64,000 nt of DNA from Gottfriedia luciferensis. GTDB lineage: Bacteria > Bacillota > Bacilli > Bacillales > Bacillaceae_G. The number at the start of each line of letters is the position of its first letter. The first letter of the stretch is position 1. Shown here piece by piece: positions 1 through 8,790 of the stretch. The notes beneath the pieces are model-generated. The model searched no databases. It was not told the DNA's origin and saw only the letters and a program-made list of their open reading frames with translations. The translations under genes were made by a program, and so were the position numbers. The stretch spans positions 175,725-239,724 of the forward strand of contig NZ_MDKC01000003.1 of the NCBI RefSeq assembly GCF_001712755.1. The letters run 5' to 3'.

Positions 1-2
1 TC

Positions 3-1133
3 TCTAAAGCTGAAGGTATTTGGGTTACAGACCCAGAGGGTAACAGATATTTAGATATGTTAAGTGCATATTCTTCTGTAAACCAAGGGCATCGTCATCC
101 AAAAATTATCCAAGCTTTAAAAGATCAAGCTGACAAAGTTACATTAACTTCTCGTGCATTCTATAGTGAAAACATGGGTGAGTGGTATGAAAAGGTAGCA
201 AAAGTTACTAACAAAGATATGATTTTACCTATGAACACTGGTGCTGAAGCTGTTGAGACAGCTATTAAAGCTGCTAGAAGATGGGCTTATGATGTTAAGG
301 GTGTAGAAGAAAACCAAGCTGAAATTATTGCTTGTGTTGGAAACTTCCACGGACGTACGATGGCTGCAGTTTCTTTATCATCAGAAAAAGATTATCAACG
401 TGGATTTGGACCATTCTTACCAGGAATTAAGTTAATTCCGTATGGCGATATTGAAGCATTAAAAGCTGCAATTACGCCTAATACTGCTGCATTCTTAATC
501 GAACCAATTCAAGGTGAAGCTGGAATTAATATCCCTAAAGAAGGGTTCTTACCTGAAGTAGCTGAAGTTTGTAAAAACGAAAACGTATTATTTATTGCAG
601 ATGAAATTCAAACAGGTTTATGTAGAACTGGTAAAACTTTTGCGTGTGATTGGGATGGAGTAACTCCTGACATGTACATTTTAGGTAAAGCACTTGGTGG
701 CGGAGTATTCCCAATTTCATGTGTTGCTGCAAATCGTTCAATCTTAGGCGTATTTGAGCCAGGTTCTCACGGATCTACATTTGGTGGCAATCCTTTAGCT
801 TGTGCAGTTTCTGTAGCTGCTTTAGAAGTTCTTGAAGAAGAGAAGTTAGCTGAGCGTTCAAATGAGCTTGGAAACTACTTTATGGAAAAATTAAAAGAAA
901 TCGATCATCCTCATATTAAAGAAGTTAGAGGACGTGGATTATTTATTGGTGTTGAACTTCATGTACCAGCACGTGTTTATTGTGAAGCATTAAAGAAACA
1001 AGGTTTATTATGTAAAGAAACACATGATACAGTAATTCGTTTTGCACCACCATTAATTATTTCAAAAGAAGATTTAGACTGGTCAATTCAACAAATTAAC
1101 GAAGTATTTAGCCAATATAAAGCAACTGTATAA
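3..1133 (+). CDS. rocD: Ornithine aminotransferase, 5' end cut by window
   Basis: PLP-dependent class III aminotransferase that converts ornithine and 2-oxoglutarate to glutamate-5-semialdehyde and glutamate in the cytoplasm (arginine/ornithine catabolism). The reading frame is open from base 3, so the true start lies upstream of the window. The PLP lysine is in LGKALGGG (codon 687-689). The upstream [13 protein letters not shown] segment carries the PLP-ring aspartate, and [12 protein letters not shown] is typical of the family. It is followed 14 bases later by rocG on the same strand, and rocE comes next, so the three form a functional block turning arginine and ornithine into 2-oxoglutarate. 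Family assignment is secure. A few dozen N-terminal residues are missing only because of the window edge. Confidence 0.95.
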   Translation, partial: SKAEGIWVTDPEGNRYLDMLSAYSSVNQGHRHPKIIQALKDQADKVTLTSRAFYSENMGEWYEKVAKVTNKDMILPMNTGAEAVETAIKAARRWAYDVKGVEENQAEIIACVGNFHGRTMAAVSLSSEKDYQRGFGPFLPGIKLIPYGDIEALKAAITPNTAAFLIEPIQGEAGINIPKEGFLPEVAEVCKNENVLFIADEIQTGLCRTGKTFACDWDGVTPDMYILGKALGGGVFPISCVAANRSILGVFEPGSHGSTFGGNPLACAVSVAALEVLEEEKLAERSNELGNYFMEKLKEIDHPHIKEVRGRGLFIGVELHVPARVYCEALKKQGLLCKETHDTVIRFAPPLIISKEDLDWSIQQINEVFSQYKATV

Positions 1134-1147
1134 ATGGAGCGATAAAA

Positions 1148-2434
1148 ATGACAACTACAATCCCACAAAATGAAGTACAAAACAAAATCAAAGAAGAAGG
1201 CAGAGAATTAATTGAGTCTACTCAAGAAGTAATCTCAGAAGCACTTCATAAACTTGGTTATTCAAAAGAACTTTATGAGTTATTAAAAGAACCATTACGA
1301 TTTTTAACAGTTCAAATACCGGTAAGAATGGATGATGGCTCAGTGAAAATTTTCACTGGCTATCGTTCACAACATAATGATGCTGTAGGTCCTACAAAGG
1401 GTGGAATTCGTTTCCATCCTGAGGTTAATGAGGACGAAGTAAAAGCTTTATCAATGTGGATGAGCTTAAAATGCGGTATCGTTGATTTACCATACGGTGG
1501 GGGAAAAGGCGGTATCATTTGTGATCCAAGAAAAATGTCAATTTATGAGTTAGAGCGTTTAAGTAGAGGATATGTTCGTGCGATTAGTCAAATCGTTGGA
1601 CCAACAAAGGATATTCCTGCTCCAGACGTATACACTAACCCACAAATTATGGCTTGGATGATGGATGAATATAGTAGAATTCAAGAATTTGATTCTCCTG
1701 GATTTATTACTGGTAAACCACTTGTATTAGGTGGATCAGAAGGACGTGAAACAGCTACAGCTCAAGGTGTTACGATTTGTATCGAAGAGGCTGCTAAACG
1801 TAAGGGAATCGATTTAAAGGGTGCTAGTGTCATTGTTCAAGGATTTGGAAATGCGGGTAGCTTTTTAGCGAAGTTCATGGTTGAAGCAGGTGCAAAGGTA
1901 GTCGGTATTTCTGATGCACTTGGCGCATTATACGATCCAGACGGTTTAGATATTCATAGCTTACTAGAAAAAAGAGATAGCTTCGGAACAGTAACTAATT
2001 TATTTACTGATGTAATTTCGAATAAAGAATTACTTGAAAAACCTTGTGATATTTTAGTTCCAGCTGCAATTTCAAACCAAATTACAATTGAAAATGCTCA
2101 CAATATTAAAGCATCAATCGTAGTTGAAGCTGCAAATGGTCCTACGACTCTAGAAGCTACTAAAATATTAACAGAGCGTGAAATTTTACTAGTTCCAGAC
2201 GTACTAGCAAGTGCTGGTGGAGTTTCTGTTTCTTATTTTGAGTGGGTTCAAAATAACCAAGGTTACTACTGGTCAGATGAAGAAGTTGCTCAAAAACTTC
2301 GTGAAAAAATGGTGCGTTCATTTGATAGTGTTTACCAAACTTCAGTTAACCGCAAAGTTAATATGAGATTAGCTGCATATATGGTTGGTATTCGCAAAAT
2401 GGCGGAAGCATCTCGTTTCCGTGGATGGGTTTAA
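1148..2434 (+). CDS. rocG: NAD-type glutamate dehydrogenase
   Basis: Catabolic glutamate dehydrogenase of 428 residues, oxidising glutamate to 2-oxoglutarate and ammonia. The Glu/Leu/Phe/Val dehydrogenase signature [10 protein letters not shown] contains the catalytic lysine, and [14 protein letters not shown] is the Rossmann GxGNxG dinucleotide site. A weak GGAG lies just upstream of the ATG. The gap from rocD is only 14 bases, so both are probably on one transcript. A 13-bp imperfect hairpin follows the stop. It could equally be the gudB-type paralogue; the link to rocD and rocE favours rocG. Confidence 0.93.
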   Translation: MTTTIPQNEVQNKIKEEGRELIESTQEVISEALHKLGYSKELYELLKEPLRFLTVQIPVRMDDGSVKIFTGYRSQHNDAVGPTKGGIRFHPEVNEDEVKALSMWMSLKCGIVDLPYGGGKGGIICDPRKMSIYELERLSRGYVRAISQIVGPTKDIPAPDVYTNPQIMAWMMDEYSRIQEFDSPGFITGKPLVLGGSEGRETATAQGVTICIEEAAKRKGIDLKGASVIVQGFGNAGSFLAKFMVEAGAKVVGISDALGALYDPDGLDIHSLLEKRDSFGTVTNLFTDVISNKELLEKPCDILVPAAISNQITIENAHNIKASIVVEAANGPTTLEATKILTEREILLVPDVLASAGGVSVSYFEWVQNNQGYYWSDEEVAQKLREKMVRSFDSVYQTSVNRKVNMRLAAYMVGIRKMAEASRFRGWV

Positions 2435-2449
2435 TAGACTAATAGGTTT

Positions 2450-2476
2450 GCTCCAGGTGGAAATTCCATCTGGAGC
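2450..2476 (+). terminator. Hairpin after rocG
   Basis: GCTCCAG and CTGGAGC arms extend inward to TGGAA/TTCCA with one G-U pair. The downstream sequence is only mildly U-rich, so this may be a weak terminator or an mRNA 3'-end stabiliser. Confidence 0.5.
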
Positions 2477-2488
2477 ACTTATATTGTA

Positions 2489-2518
2489 TTGACAGATAAT
2501 AAAATCTATTTTTATAAT
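2489..2518 (+). promoter_or_regulatory. Sigma-A promoter of rocE
   Basis: TTGACA (2489-2494), 18-base spacer, TATAAT (2513-2518). Both hexamers are perfect. No sigma-54 (-24/-12) element was found, unlike the SigL-dependent roc operons of B. subtilis. Confidence 0.7.
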
Positions 2519-2545
2519 TAAGATATTATTTCGTTACAATAAATT

Positions 2546-2559
2546 TGTATACGCTTACA
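2546..2559. promoter_or_regulatory. Candidate cre site (CcpA) in rocE leader
   Basis: TGTATACGCTTACA matches the cre consensus TGWNANCGNTNWCA at every fixed position but one. It lies about 30 bases downstream of the -10, where CcpA would act as a roadblock. This is inference from sequence only. Confidence 0.5.
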
Positions 2560-2571
2560 GATATTATCTGA

Positions 2572-2586
2572 AAATTTAGTCTTAAA
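2572..2586. promoter_or_regulatory. Candidate CodY box in rocE leader
   Basis: TATTATCTGAAAATT agrees with the CodY motif AATTTTCWGAAAATT at 13 of 15 positions. It sits between the cre-like site and the rocE start, which suggests dual carbon and amino-acid repression of arginine uptake. Confidence 0.5.
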
Positions 2587-2701
2587 ATACGTTGGTTTAG
2601 AGCGTTTTAGTGTTCGTTAACGGAAGTATGGGAACTTATATTCTGTTATATCAGAATATTTTAACTTATACGCACAATTTACATCTAGAGGAGGGACTTT
2701 C

Positions 2702-4108
2702 ATGAAACAACAAGAACAGGGGTTAAAGAAAGAGCTTAAAAGCAGACACTTGTTTATGATTGCTCTTGGGGGAGTAATTGGGACAGGTTTGTTTATGGGA
2801 TCAGGCTATACAATTAGTGAAGCTGGTCCGGGTGGAGCAATATTGGCCTACTTAGTAGGTGGATTCGTAATGTATTTAACAATGCTATGTTTAGGAGAAT
2901 TAGCAGTTAATTTACCAGATGCTGGTTCTTATCAAACTTATGCAACTAAATATATCTCACCAGCGTCAGGCTATGTAGTTGGATGGATGGCATGGTTAAA
3001 CTGGTCGGTAACAATCGGTTTAGAGTTAATTACAGTTAGTATGTTAATGAAGAGATGGTTTCCAGATGTACCGACTTGGATCTGGTGTGTAGTATTTGGT
3101 GTATTATTATTCGCAGTAAATGCTCTTTCAACGAAATCCTTTGCTGAAGTTGAGTTTTGGTTTGCAAGTATTAAAGTAGTAACAATTGTTCTTTTTATTA
3201 TTTTAGGTGGAGCAGTAATGTTTGGCTTTGTACCAATGGAAGGGACAAAGGCTCCAATGCTTTCTAACTTTACAGACCATGGTGGACTTTTCCCGAATGG
3301 CTTTTTAGCGATTATGATTACAATGGTCGCAGTTAACTTCTCATTCCAGGGAAGTGAATTAGTAGGAATTGCAGCTGGTGAAAGTGAAGATCCAGCAAAA
3401 GCTGTACCTAAAGCGATTAATAACACTGTATGGCGAATTCTAGTATTCTTTATTTTATCAATATTTGTTTTAGCAGGCTTATTCCCTTGGGAGAAAGCTG
3501 GCTTAGTAGATAGTCCATTCGTAGTAGTATTTGATAACATCGGTATTCCATATGCAGCTGATATTATGAACTTTGTTATTATTACAGCAGTGCTATCAGT
3601 TGCTAACTCAGGTTTATATGCAACATCTCGTATGATGTATTCAATGGCTCAAAAAGGAATGGTTAGTTCGAAATTAGGAAAACTATCTAAAAGAGGTGTA
3701 CCGTTAAACGCTTTAACTTTTAGTATGTTCTTTGGATGCTTATCTCTATTATGTGGTATTTATGCTGAAGACACGGTTTATCTATGGCTACTATCAATTG
3801 CAGGATTTGGTTGCTTATTCGTTTGGGCAAGCATTGCATTATCAAATCTTTTAGGTAGAAAGAAATACATTCAAGAAGGTGGAAAATTAGAGGATTTAAA
3901 ATATAAAACGCCTCTTTATCCAATCGTTCCAATCGTTGCTTTTGTTTTAAATGTGGCTGTAATTATTAGCCTTGCATTTATCCCAGACCAACGTATTGCA
4001 TTGTACTGTGGTGTTCCATTTATGATTGCATGTTTAATCTATTATCATTTCTCTGCTAAGCATAAGATTGAAAAACATGAGCAAGAAGTGAGTAAAAAAG
4101 TAAGTTAA
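2702..4108 (+). CDS. rocE: Arginine/ornithine-type amino acid permease
   Basis: A 468-residue APC-superfamily (AAT family) secondary transporter with about twelve membrane helices. The N-terminus carries the family signature HLFMIALGGVIGTGLFMGSG. Internal segments FQGSELVGIAAGESEDP, NSGLYATSRMMY and the C-terminal QRIALYCGVPFMI are close to remembered RocE sequence. It imports basic amino acids that feed rocD and rocG immediately upstream. Start: ATG after GAGGAGGGAC. It has its own promoter and a 5' leader of over 170 bases holding cre- and CodY-like sites. Another basic amino acid (lysine) as substrate cannot be excluded. Confidence 0.85.
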   Translation: MKQQEQGLKKELKSRHLFMIALGGVIGTGLFMGSGYTISEAGPGGAILAYLVGGFVMYLTMLCLGELAVNLPDAGSYQTYATKYISPASGYVVGWMAWLNWSVTIGLELITVSMLMKRWFPDVPTWIWCVVFGVLLFAVNALSTKSFAEVEFWFASIKVVTIVLFIILGGAVMFGFVPMEGTKAPMLSNFTDHGGLFPNGFLAIMITMVAVNFSFQGSELVGIAAGESEDPAKAVPKAINNTVWRILVFFILSIFVLAGLFPWEKAGLVDSPFVVVFDNIGIPYAADIMNFVIITAVLSVANSGLYATSRMMYSMAQKGMVSSKLGKLSKRGVPLNALTFSMFFGCLSLLCGIYAEDTVYLWLLSIAGFGCLFVWASIALSNLLGRKKYIQEGGKLEDLKYKTPLYPIVPIVAFVLNVAVIISLAFIPDQRIALYCGVPFMIACLIYYHFSAKHKIEKHEQEVSKKVS

Positions 4109-4140
4109 TAATTTTTTTGAGATTGTCTCAATAGTTTGTG

Positions 4141-4176
4141 AAAACTCGCTAGTAAATTACTACTAGCGAGTTTTTT
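4141..4176 (+). terminator. Terminator of rocE
   Basis: Perfect stem AAAACTCGCTAGTA / TACTAGCGAGTTTT with a short loop and T-run. A nearly identical copy occurs at 4688-4727. Confidence 0.85.
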
Positions 4177-4239
4177 ACGCTGTTGAAAAAAAACCTTGTC
4201 AATTAAATTACCAAATTTTCGTAAAAGGAGTAGAGTGAT

Positions 4240-4366
4240 GTTGATTTCCACTACAGTATGCTCGCTTTCCATGGGGCGAGATTCTTTAGCCTCCTCGGCA
4301 AGCCTGCGGGGTCTCAGCCTTCCCGCTAATCCCATAGGAGTCGAGCACCCTTTCGTTCCAATCAAC
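4240..4366. repeat. Bacillaceae-type intergenic repeat with inverted ends
   Basis: A 127-bp GC-richer island in AT-rich DNA, bounded by GTTGATT and AATCAAC inverted ends. Its core holds GCCTCCTCGG, CCTGCGGGGTCTCAGC and ATAGGAGTCGAGCACC. I recognise this motif series from intergenic repeats common in Bacillus and relatives (recalled, not searched). Short reading frames crossing it are not genes. The function is unknown; a structured RNA or MITE-like element is possible. Confidence 0.6.
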
Positions 4367-4687
4367 TTATTCATAAAAAAAAGTCTGCAATAAACCCTAA
4401 TCCAAAATCCTTTACTTAGAGTAACCTAACCGTTGTGTATTAATCAGCTTGTAGGTCAACTAATATCGAACTTTAATTAAACCAATGAACTGAATTTGTT
4501 TTCTAAAATTTGCTCATAATATTTTTAACTTCAGAAAAAAATCATTACTAGTGATTTTGAATCATAAAAATGCTTAAAATATTAACGTTTAAAACCAATG
4601 ATATATCATCCAAAAAATGATTATATATAAATAAGTTCAATTTAATGTTCGTTTTCCCTATTGAACATTTTAAATTTCAACACTCTG

Positions 4688-4727
4688 AAAACTCGCTAGT
4701 AAGTTACTACTAGCGAGTTTTTTTTTC
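4688..4727 (+). terminator. Second copy of the rocE terminator
   Basis: The same hairpin as at 4141-4176 with one base changed in the loop (GTTACT for ATTACT), followed by nine T. There is no gene between the two copies (4177-4687), only the 127-bp repeat and AT-rich sequence. Confidence 0.7.
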
Positions 4728-4793
4728 TTGAATTGTTGATCGGGTTTAGCGTATTGAATAAAAATTACTACTTTATTAACAAAGTTCACAATT

Positions 4794-5029
4794 TTATCAA
4801 CAGTGTGCATATTTTCATTACTATTTTTTTGATTTTAAAGAGGAAAGCGGCTACTTATCCACTGTTTTGATAATCGTATTACTGTTTTTAACTGATCCTG
4901 CATTAAATATCAACAAATGTTGGTAGGTCTTGTTAATAACTTTTAGTAATTCAATAGAGAAAGGAAGAGGGTGGTTATTTATCCACATATTTACTGTTAT
5001 GGCAATGGATTCAATATGAGTTATACACA
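4794..5029 (+). promoter_or_regulatory. DnaA-box cluster
   Basis: Four same-strand matches to the DnaA box TTATCCACA with at most one mismatch: TTATCAACA (4794-4802), TTATCCACT (4855-4863), TTATCCACA (4979-4987, perfect) and TTATACACA (5021-5029). They lie in a gene-free AT-rich stretch (4728-5027). B. subtilis is known to carry DnaA-box clusters outside oriC that titrate DnaA. No dnaA, dnaN or plasmid gene is near, so an origin is unlikely. Confidence 0.55.
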
Positions 5030-5072
5030 AAAAAAGAACTGTCCCAAAAGTACATTGACATAAGGGACAGTT
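5028..5072 (-). terminator. Terminator of the opp operon
   Basis: On the minus strand AACTGTCCC pairs with GGGACAGTT and is followed by a T-rich tract (the A-run at 5028-5035 of the plus strand). It lies 15 bases past the oppA stop. Confidence 0.85.
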
Positions 5073-5086
5073 ACATTTGTTACAGC

Positions 5087-6865
5087 TTATTTATTTTTTT
5101 CAGACTCTTTGCTTGTTACAGTGATGTCTTGTAAGTGACCTTGGAAGCCTTGACCAGCTGTTAAGTCGTAGCCTTTAACGCGCTTATTAACTCCATCTAA
5201 ACCGAAGCGGAATAGAGTAGGGATAACTGGCACTTCGTCATTTACAAGCTCTTGCCATTTATCGTATACTTCTTGACGGTATTTTTCATCAAACGCTTTT
5301 GCTGAAATACCTTCTTTTAATAGTTTATCATTGTCGTTATTTACCCAACGAACGTAGTTGAATGGTGCATTTTTCGCCCAGATTCCAGATGGGTCTGGGT
5401 CAGAACCTGTTCCCCAAGCTGCTGCGAAAATATCGATTTTTGGATTATCTTTTTCTACCATATCGTAGAATGAGTTGAACTCATGTAAACGTCCATCTAA
5501 TAATTGAACATCTAAGCCAACTTCTTTCCAAGATTGTAAGTAGAATTGTGCTAATGGTTCAGCGATATCGCCACCACTCATAGAAGCGAAGTTGATTTTA
5601 AATGGTTTTCCGTTCGGATCTTCACGTAAGCCATCTCCAGTTACATCTTTGTAACCAGCTTCGTCTAGTAATTTTTTAGCTTTTTCAGGATCATGAGTAT
5701 ATCCTTTTAATGCTTTATCAAAGTATTTAGGGAATGATGGTGGAATTACAGATGTTGCAGGCACTCGTAATCCTTTGTATAATTTTTCCCCAACGGATTT
5801 GTTATCAAGGGCATAAGCCATTGCTTGACGTACACGCTTATCTTGGAATTTTGGATTATCCATTACGTTTACACCATTTTTCGCATCGTAATGACCTAAT
5901 TTAAATCCAATGTAAGAGTAAGCTAACTCAGTTTTACCGATTAATGAGATATTTTTTAATTTTTTAGCTTGATCATATTGGTCAGCTGAAACAGAAGCGA
6001 TATCGATATCTCCGTTAGCTAGAGAAGATGTAGCAATAGTTGGATTAACAACTTTTAAAAGTACACCGTCAAGTTTTGGAGCACCGTTCCAGTAATCTTT
6101 ATTCGCTTCGAACTCTACAGCTTCACCTGGAGTGATCTTTTTAATTTTAAATGGTCCAAAGCCGATAGGAGCTTTACGAATTTGGTCAGATGATGCTAAT
6201 TTATCGATAGGCACATTGCCTAAATATTTTTTAGGTAGTGGGTTAGTCCATAATCCAGTAAGTACAGATGGGTTAGCTTCTTTAAATGTAATTGAAATTG
6301 TTTTAGGATCAATTACTTTAACGCCGGAAATGTTTTTTGCCTTTCCGTTATGGTAATCTTCCATACCTTCAATCATAGACATTTGTGAGTCATAACGTAC
6401 ACCTGTGTATTTTGGGTTACCAATTACAAGATAAGAATATTCTAAATCCTCTGCTGTAACTGGATCGCCATTCGTCCAATTTACATTATCGCGAATTTTT
6501 AATGTGATTGTCTTTTTGTCATCGCTTAATTTATATGTAGCAGCACCATCTTGGTCATAAATATAGTTTTCATCTGTTGAAAGAAGTGCTTCATCAAAGA
6601 ATTGAAGAACTTGAGAATCTGGATCGCCTTCATAGAAAACTGTATTTAAGATACCTTCAAATGGCGTATCTGAAACTAAACCATATTTTAAAATGCCACC
6701 TGAAATCGATTTTTTGTTATTTGAAACTTTAATTGGAAAAGCAGCTTGATCGATTTGCTTAGTAGTAGTTGAAGTCTTTGTGTCGCCACCTTTACATGCT
6801 GAAAGAATCATCATAGATACTGCCATTGCGCTTAATACTTTAGTAAAGCTTTTTGCATTTTTCAT
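5087..6865 (-). CDS. oppA: Oligopeptide-binding lipoprotein
   Basis: Extracytoplasmic solute-binding protein (SBP family 5) of 592 residues. It has a lipoprotein signal peptide with lipobox LSAC (lipidated Cys24), then a Ser/Thr/Lys-rich linker. The mature part has the peptide-binding fold, for example TYKLSDDKKTITLKIRDNVNWTNGD-like and GFGPFKIKK segments. It is the last gene of a five-gene minus-strand operon (D-F-B-C-A), 24 bases after the second permease and directly before a strong terminator. Peptide length preference cannot be read from sequence. The order resembles app (D-F first) more than opp (A first), so app-type naming is equally defensible. Confidence 0.9.
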   Translation of the reverse strand: MKNAKSFTKVLSAMAVSMMILSACKGGDTKTSTTTKQIDQAAFPIKVSNNKKSISGGILKYGLVSDTPFEGILNTVFYEGDPDSQVLQFFDEALLSTDENYIYDQDGAATYKLSDDKKTITLKIRDNVNWTNGDPVTAEDLEYSYLVIGNPKYTGVRYDSQMSMIEGMEDYHNGKAKNISGVKVIDPKTISITFKEANPSVLTGLWTNPLPKKYLGNVPIDKLASSDQIRKAPIGFGPFKIKKITPGEAVEFEANKDYWNGAPKLDGVLLKVVNPTIATSSLANGDIDIASVSADQYDQAKKLKNISLIGKTELAYSYIGFKLGHYDAKNGVNVMDNPKFQDKRVRQAMAYALDNKSVGEKLYKGLRVPATSVIPPSFPKYFDKALKGYTHDPEKAKKLLDEAGYKDVTGDGLREDPNGKPFKINFASMSGGDIAEPLAQFYLQSWKEVGLDVQLLDGRLHEFNSFYDMVEKDNPKIDIFAAAWGTGSDPDPSGIWAKNAPFNYVRWVNNDNDKLLKEGISAKAFDEKYRQEVYDKWQELVNDEVPVIPTLFRFGLDGVNKRVKGYDLTAGQGFQGHLQDITVTSKESEKNK

Positions 6866-6889
6866 ATTTCCACTCTCCTTATTTTTTAA

Positions 6890-7804
6890 TTAACCTCTTC
6901 TTTGTCTAGCATCAGCTGCACGCTTTAGCGCTTCACCGATGAAATTTATACTCAGCATGAGCACTAAAATCATGCACGATGCAGGTAACCATATCCACAA
7001 CTTATTTTGTAAAACATCAGGATTTGTTGCATAACTAACTAGTGTTCCTAAACTTGGCGTACTTTCTGGTAAACCAAATCCAAGGAAGGTAAGACCAGAT
7101 TCAATTCCAATATTTCCTGCTAGGTTTAAAGTGAATGCAACGATTATTAAAGAGCTTACATTTGGTAAAACGTGTGAGATAATGATTTTCCAATTCGGTG
7201 TGCCAATTGCTTTAGCTGCTGCCACATAATCTAATTCGCTCTCTGATAATACTTTTGAACGAATTAACCTTGCTTTACCTGTCCATAAAAAAAGACTCAT
7301 AATAAGGACAAAATTTATGATTGAGAATTTAGGTACAACTGTTACGAATACAATAATTAACATTAATGTTGGTAAGGATAAGAAAAAGTCAATAATACGC
7401 ATTACGACACTGTCTACCCAACCACCAAAATAACCAGCTATTAAACCTAATGCTAGGCCTAGTAGATTTGTAATAATTGTGATGAAAAATCCAATAGTAA
7501 AGGAATTTCTTGTCCCAATTATTAGTTGTCCAAATATATCGCGTCCCCCGTAGTCAGTACCTAACCAATGAGTAGAGGAAGGAGGTTGATAGATTGATAG
7601 AAAGTCTACTTTAACAATTTGATCTTGATCTAGAATAAGCGAAGTACCATACACACTTATTATTATTAGACCAAGCACGATAAGAGAACCTAAAGCTAAC
7701 TTATCTCGTCTAAATTCAGCCCAAATGACACTAAATCCTGATGGACTTTTTCGTTGCTCAGTAATATGAGTTTGATTTTCGATTTTTAATTCCATAAATT
7801 TCAC
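6890..7804 (-). CDS. oppC: Oligopeptide ABC transporter permease C
   Basis: A 304-residue inner-membrane permease of the OppC/DppC family. It has an N-terminal cytosolic tail and one helix, then the binding-protein-dependent permease domain with about five helices. The EAA loop (YVAAAKAIGTPNWKIIISHVLPN) contacts the ATPases, and HWLGTDYGGRDIFGQLIIGTR is the OppC-type periplasmic motif. It starts 5 bases after oppB, so coupling is tight. It pairs with oppB to form the channel. Confidence 0.92.
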   Translation of the reverse strand: MKFMELKIENQTHITEQRKSPSGFSVIWAEFRRDKLALGSLIVLGLIIISVYGTSLILDQDQIVKVDFLSIYQPPSSTHWLGTDYGGRDIFGQLIIGTRNSFTIGFFITIITNLLGLALGLIAGYFGGWVDSVVMRIIDFFLSLPTLMLIIVFVTVVPKFSIINFVLIMSLFLWTGKARLIRSKVLSESELDYVAAAKAIGTPNWKIIISHVLPNVSSLIIVAFTLNLAGNIGIESGLTFLGFGLPESTPSLGTLVSYATNPDVLQNKLWIWLPASCMILVLMLSINFIGEALKRAADARQRRG

Positions 7805-7809
7805 CTACC

Positions 7810-8775
7810 CTATTCAATCCGTATACGTGGATCTACGATGCTTAGAATAATATCTGAGATTAATGTCCCAAAAAGTGTTGCAAGACATGTCATTAAAACA
7901 AGCGCATTTACAACAGTAAAATCACGTAACATAACGGATTTGACGAACAGTTGCCCAATTCCTGGATAGCCAAAAATTGATTCTAAAAATACAGAACCAG
8001 CAATTAAACCAGTAATCTCATAACCTAAAAATGCAGCGATTGGTAAAAATGAATTACGTAAAATATGTCTAGAATAAACTTTAGATTCAGGAACACCTTT
8101 TGATCTAGCTGTTCTTACAAAATCTTTTACTTTTGTATCAATAATTTCACTGCGTAAATATTGTGAAATTCCAACAGTTGAAATAAGTGCACCTGATAAA
8201 GTTGGTAAAACAAGATGATCTAACTTGCTTACATAATAAGCAAAAGTTCCGTCAGCAATTTGAGGGTCTACGCTACCGCCCGTAGGGAAAAGATCAAAAT
8301 AAAATCCAAAAACAAACAACATAACAATTCCAAAAATAAATAGAGGGGTAGCAAATCCTAAATAGTTATATCCGGTTATCAGCTTATCTGCCCACGTGTC
8401 GCTATAGCGTCCACTAATAATACCAAGTGGAATTGCCAGTAAATAAGTTACAAGAAACACGCAGAGAGCAAGTAATACAGTATTTCCAATACGATCGCCG
8501 ATTACATCGACTACATTGATTTTGTGTGTATAGGAAACACCAAAATCTCCTTTTGCAACATTTTTAATCCAATGATAATACTGAACATAAGCTGGATCAT
8601 TTAAACCCATTTCTTCACGAATTTTTTCAATTTCTTGTGGATTAGCTTTTGGGTTAATCGAACGTCCAGTTAGTGCATCACCTGGCATTGCTTTAGCTAG
8701 TGCAAAGATTAGTATACTCAAGATAAGTAGCTGAGGAATCATGATGAGTATACGGCGAATGACAAATTTTAACAT
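7810..8775 (-). CDS. oppB: Oligopeptide ABC transporter permease B
   Basis: A 321-residue OppB/DppB-family permease with an N-terminal helix, the large extracytoplasmic segment AMPGDAL...MGLNDPAYVQYYHWIKN, and an EAA loop FVRTARSKGVPESKVYSRHILRN. The C-terminus ends SIVDPRIRIE, as usual in the family. It lies 15 bases downstream of oppF with a good ribosome site (AAGGAG) before the ATG. Confidence 0.92.
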   Translation of the reverse strand: MLKFVIRRILIMIPQLLILSILIFALAKAMPGDALTGRSINPKANPQEIEKIREEMGLNDPAYVQYYHWIKNVAKGDFGVSYTHKINVVDVIGDRIGNTVLLALCVFLVTYLLAIPLGIISGRYSDTWADKLITGYNYLGFATPLFIFGIVMLFVFGFYFDLFPTGGSVDPQIADGTFAYYVSKLDHLVLPTLSGALISTVGISQYLRSEIIDTKVKDFVRTARSKGVPESKVYSRHILRNSFLPIAAFLGYEITGLIAGSVFLESIFGYPGIGQLFVKSVMLRDFTVVNALVLMTCLATLFGTLISDIILSIVDPRIRIE

Positions 8776-8790
8776 ATTCGTTACTCCTTT

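Noticed and set aside
2971..3540. 189-codon minus-strand frame inside rocE
   Set aside because: Antisense shadow of a clear permease gene; no ribosome site and no recognisable content.
4196..4393. Short frames on both strands across the 127-bp repeat
   Set aside because: They arise from the GC-richer repeat; no ribosome site and the sequence is a known type of non-coding repeat.
4728..5036. Replication origin (plasmid or oriC)
   Set aside because: DnaA boxes are present but no dnaA, dnaN, rep or par gene is near; a DnaA-titration cluster is simpler.
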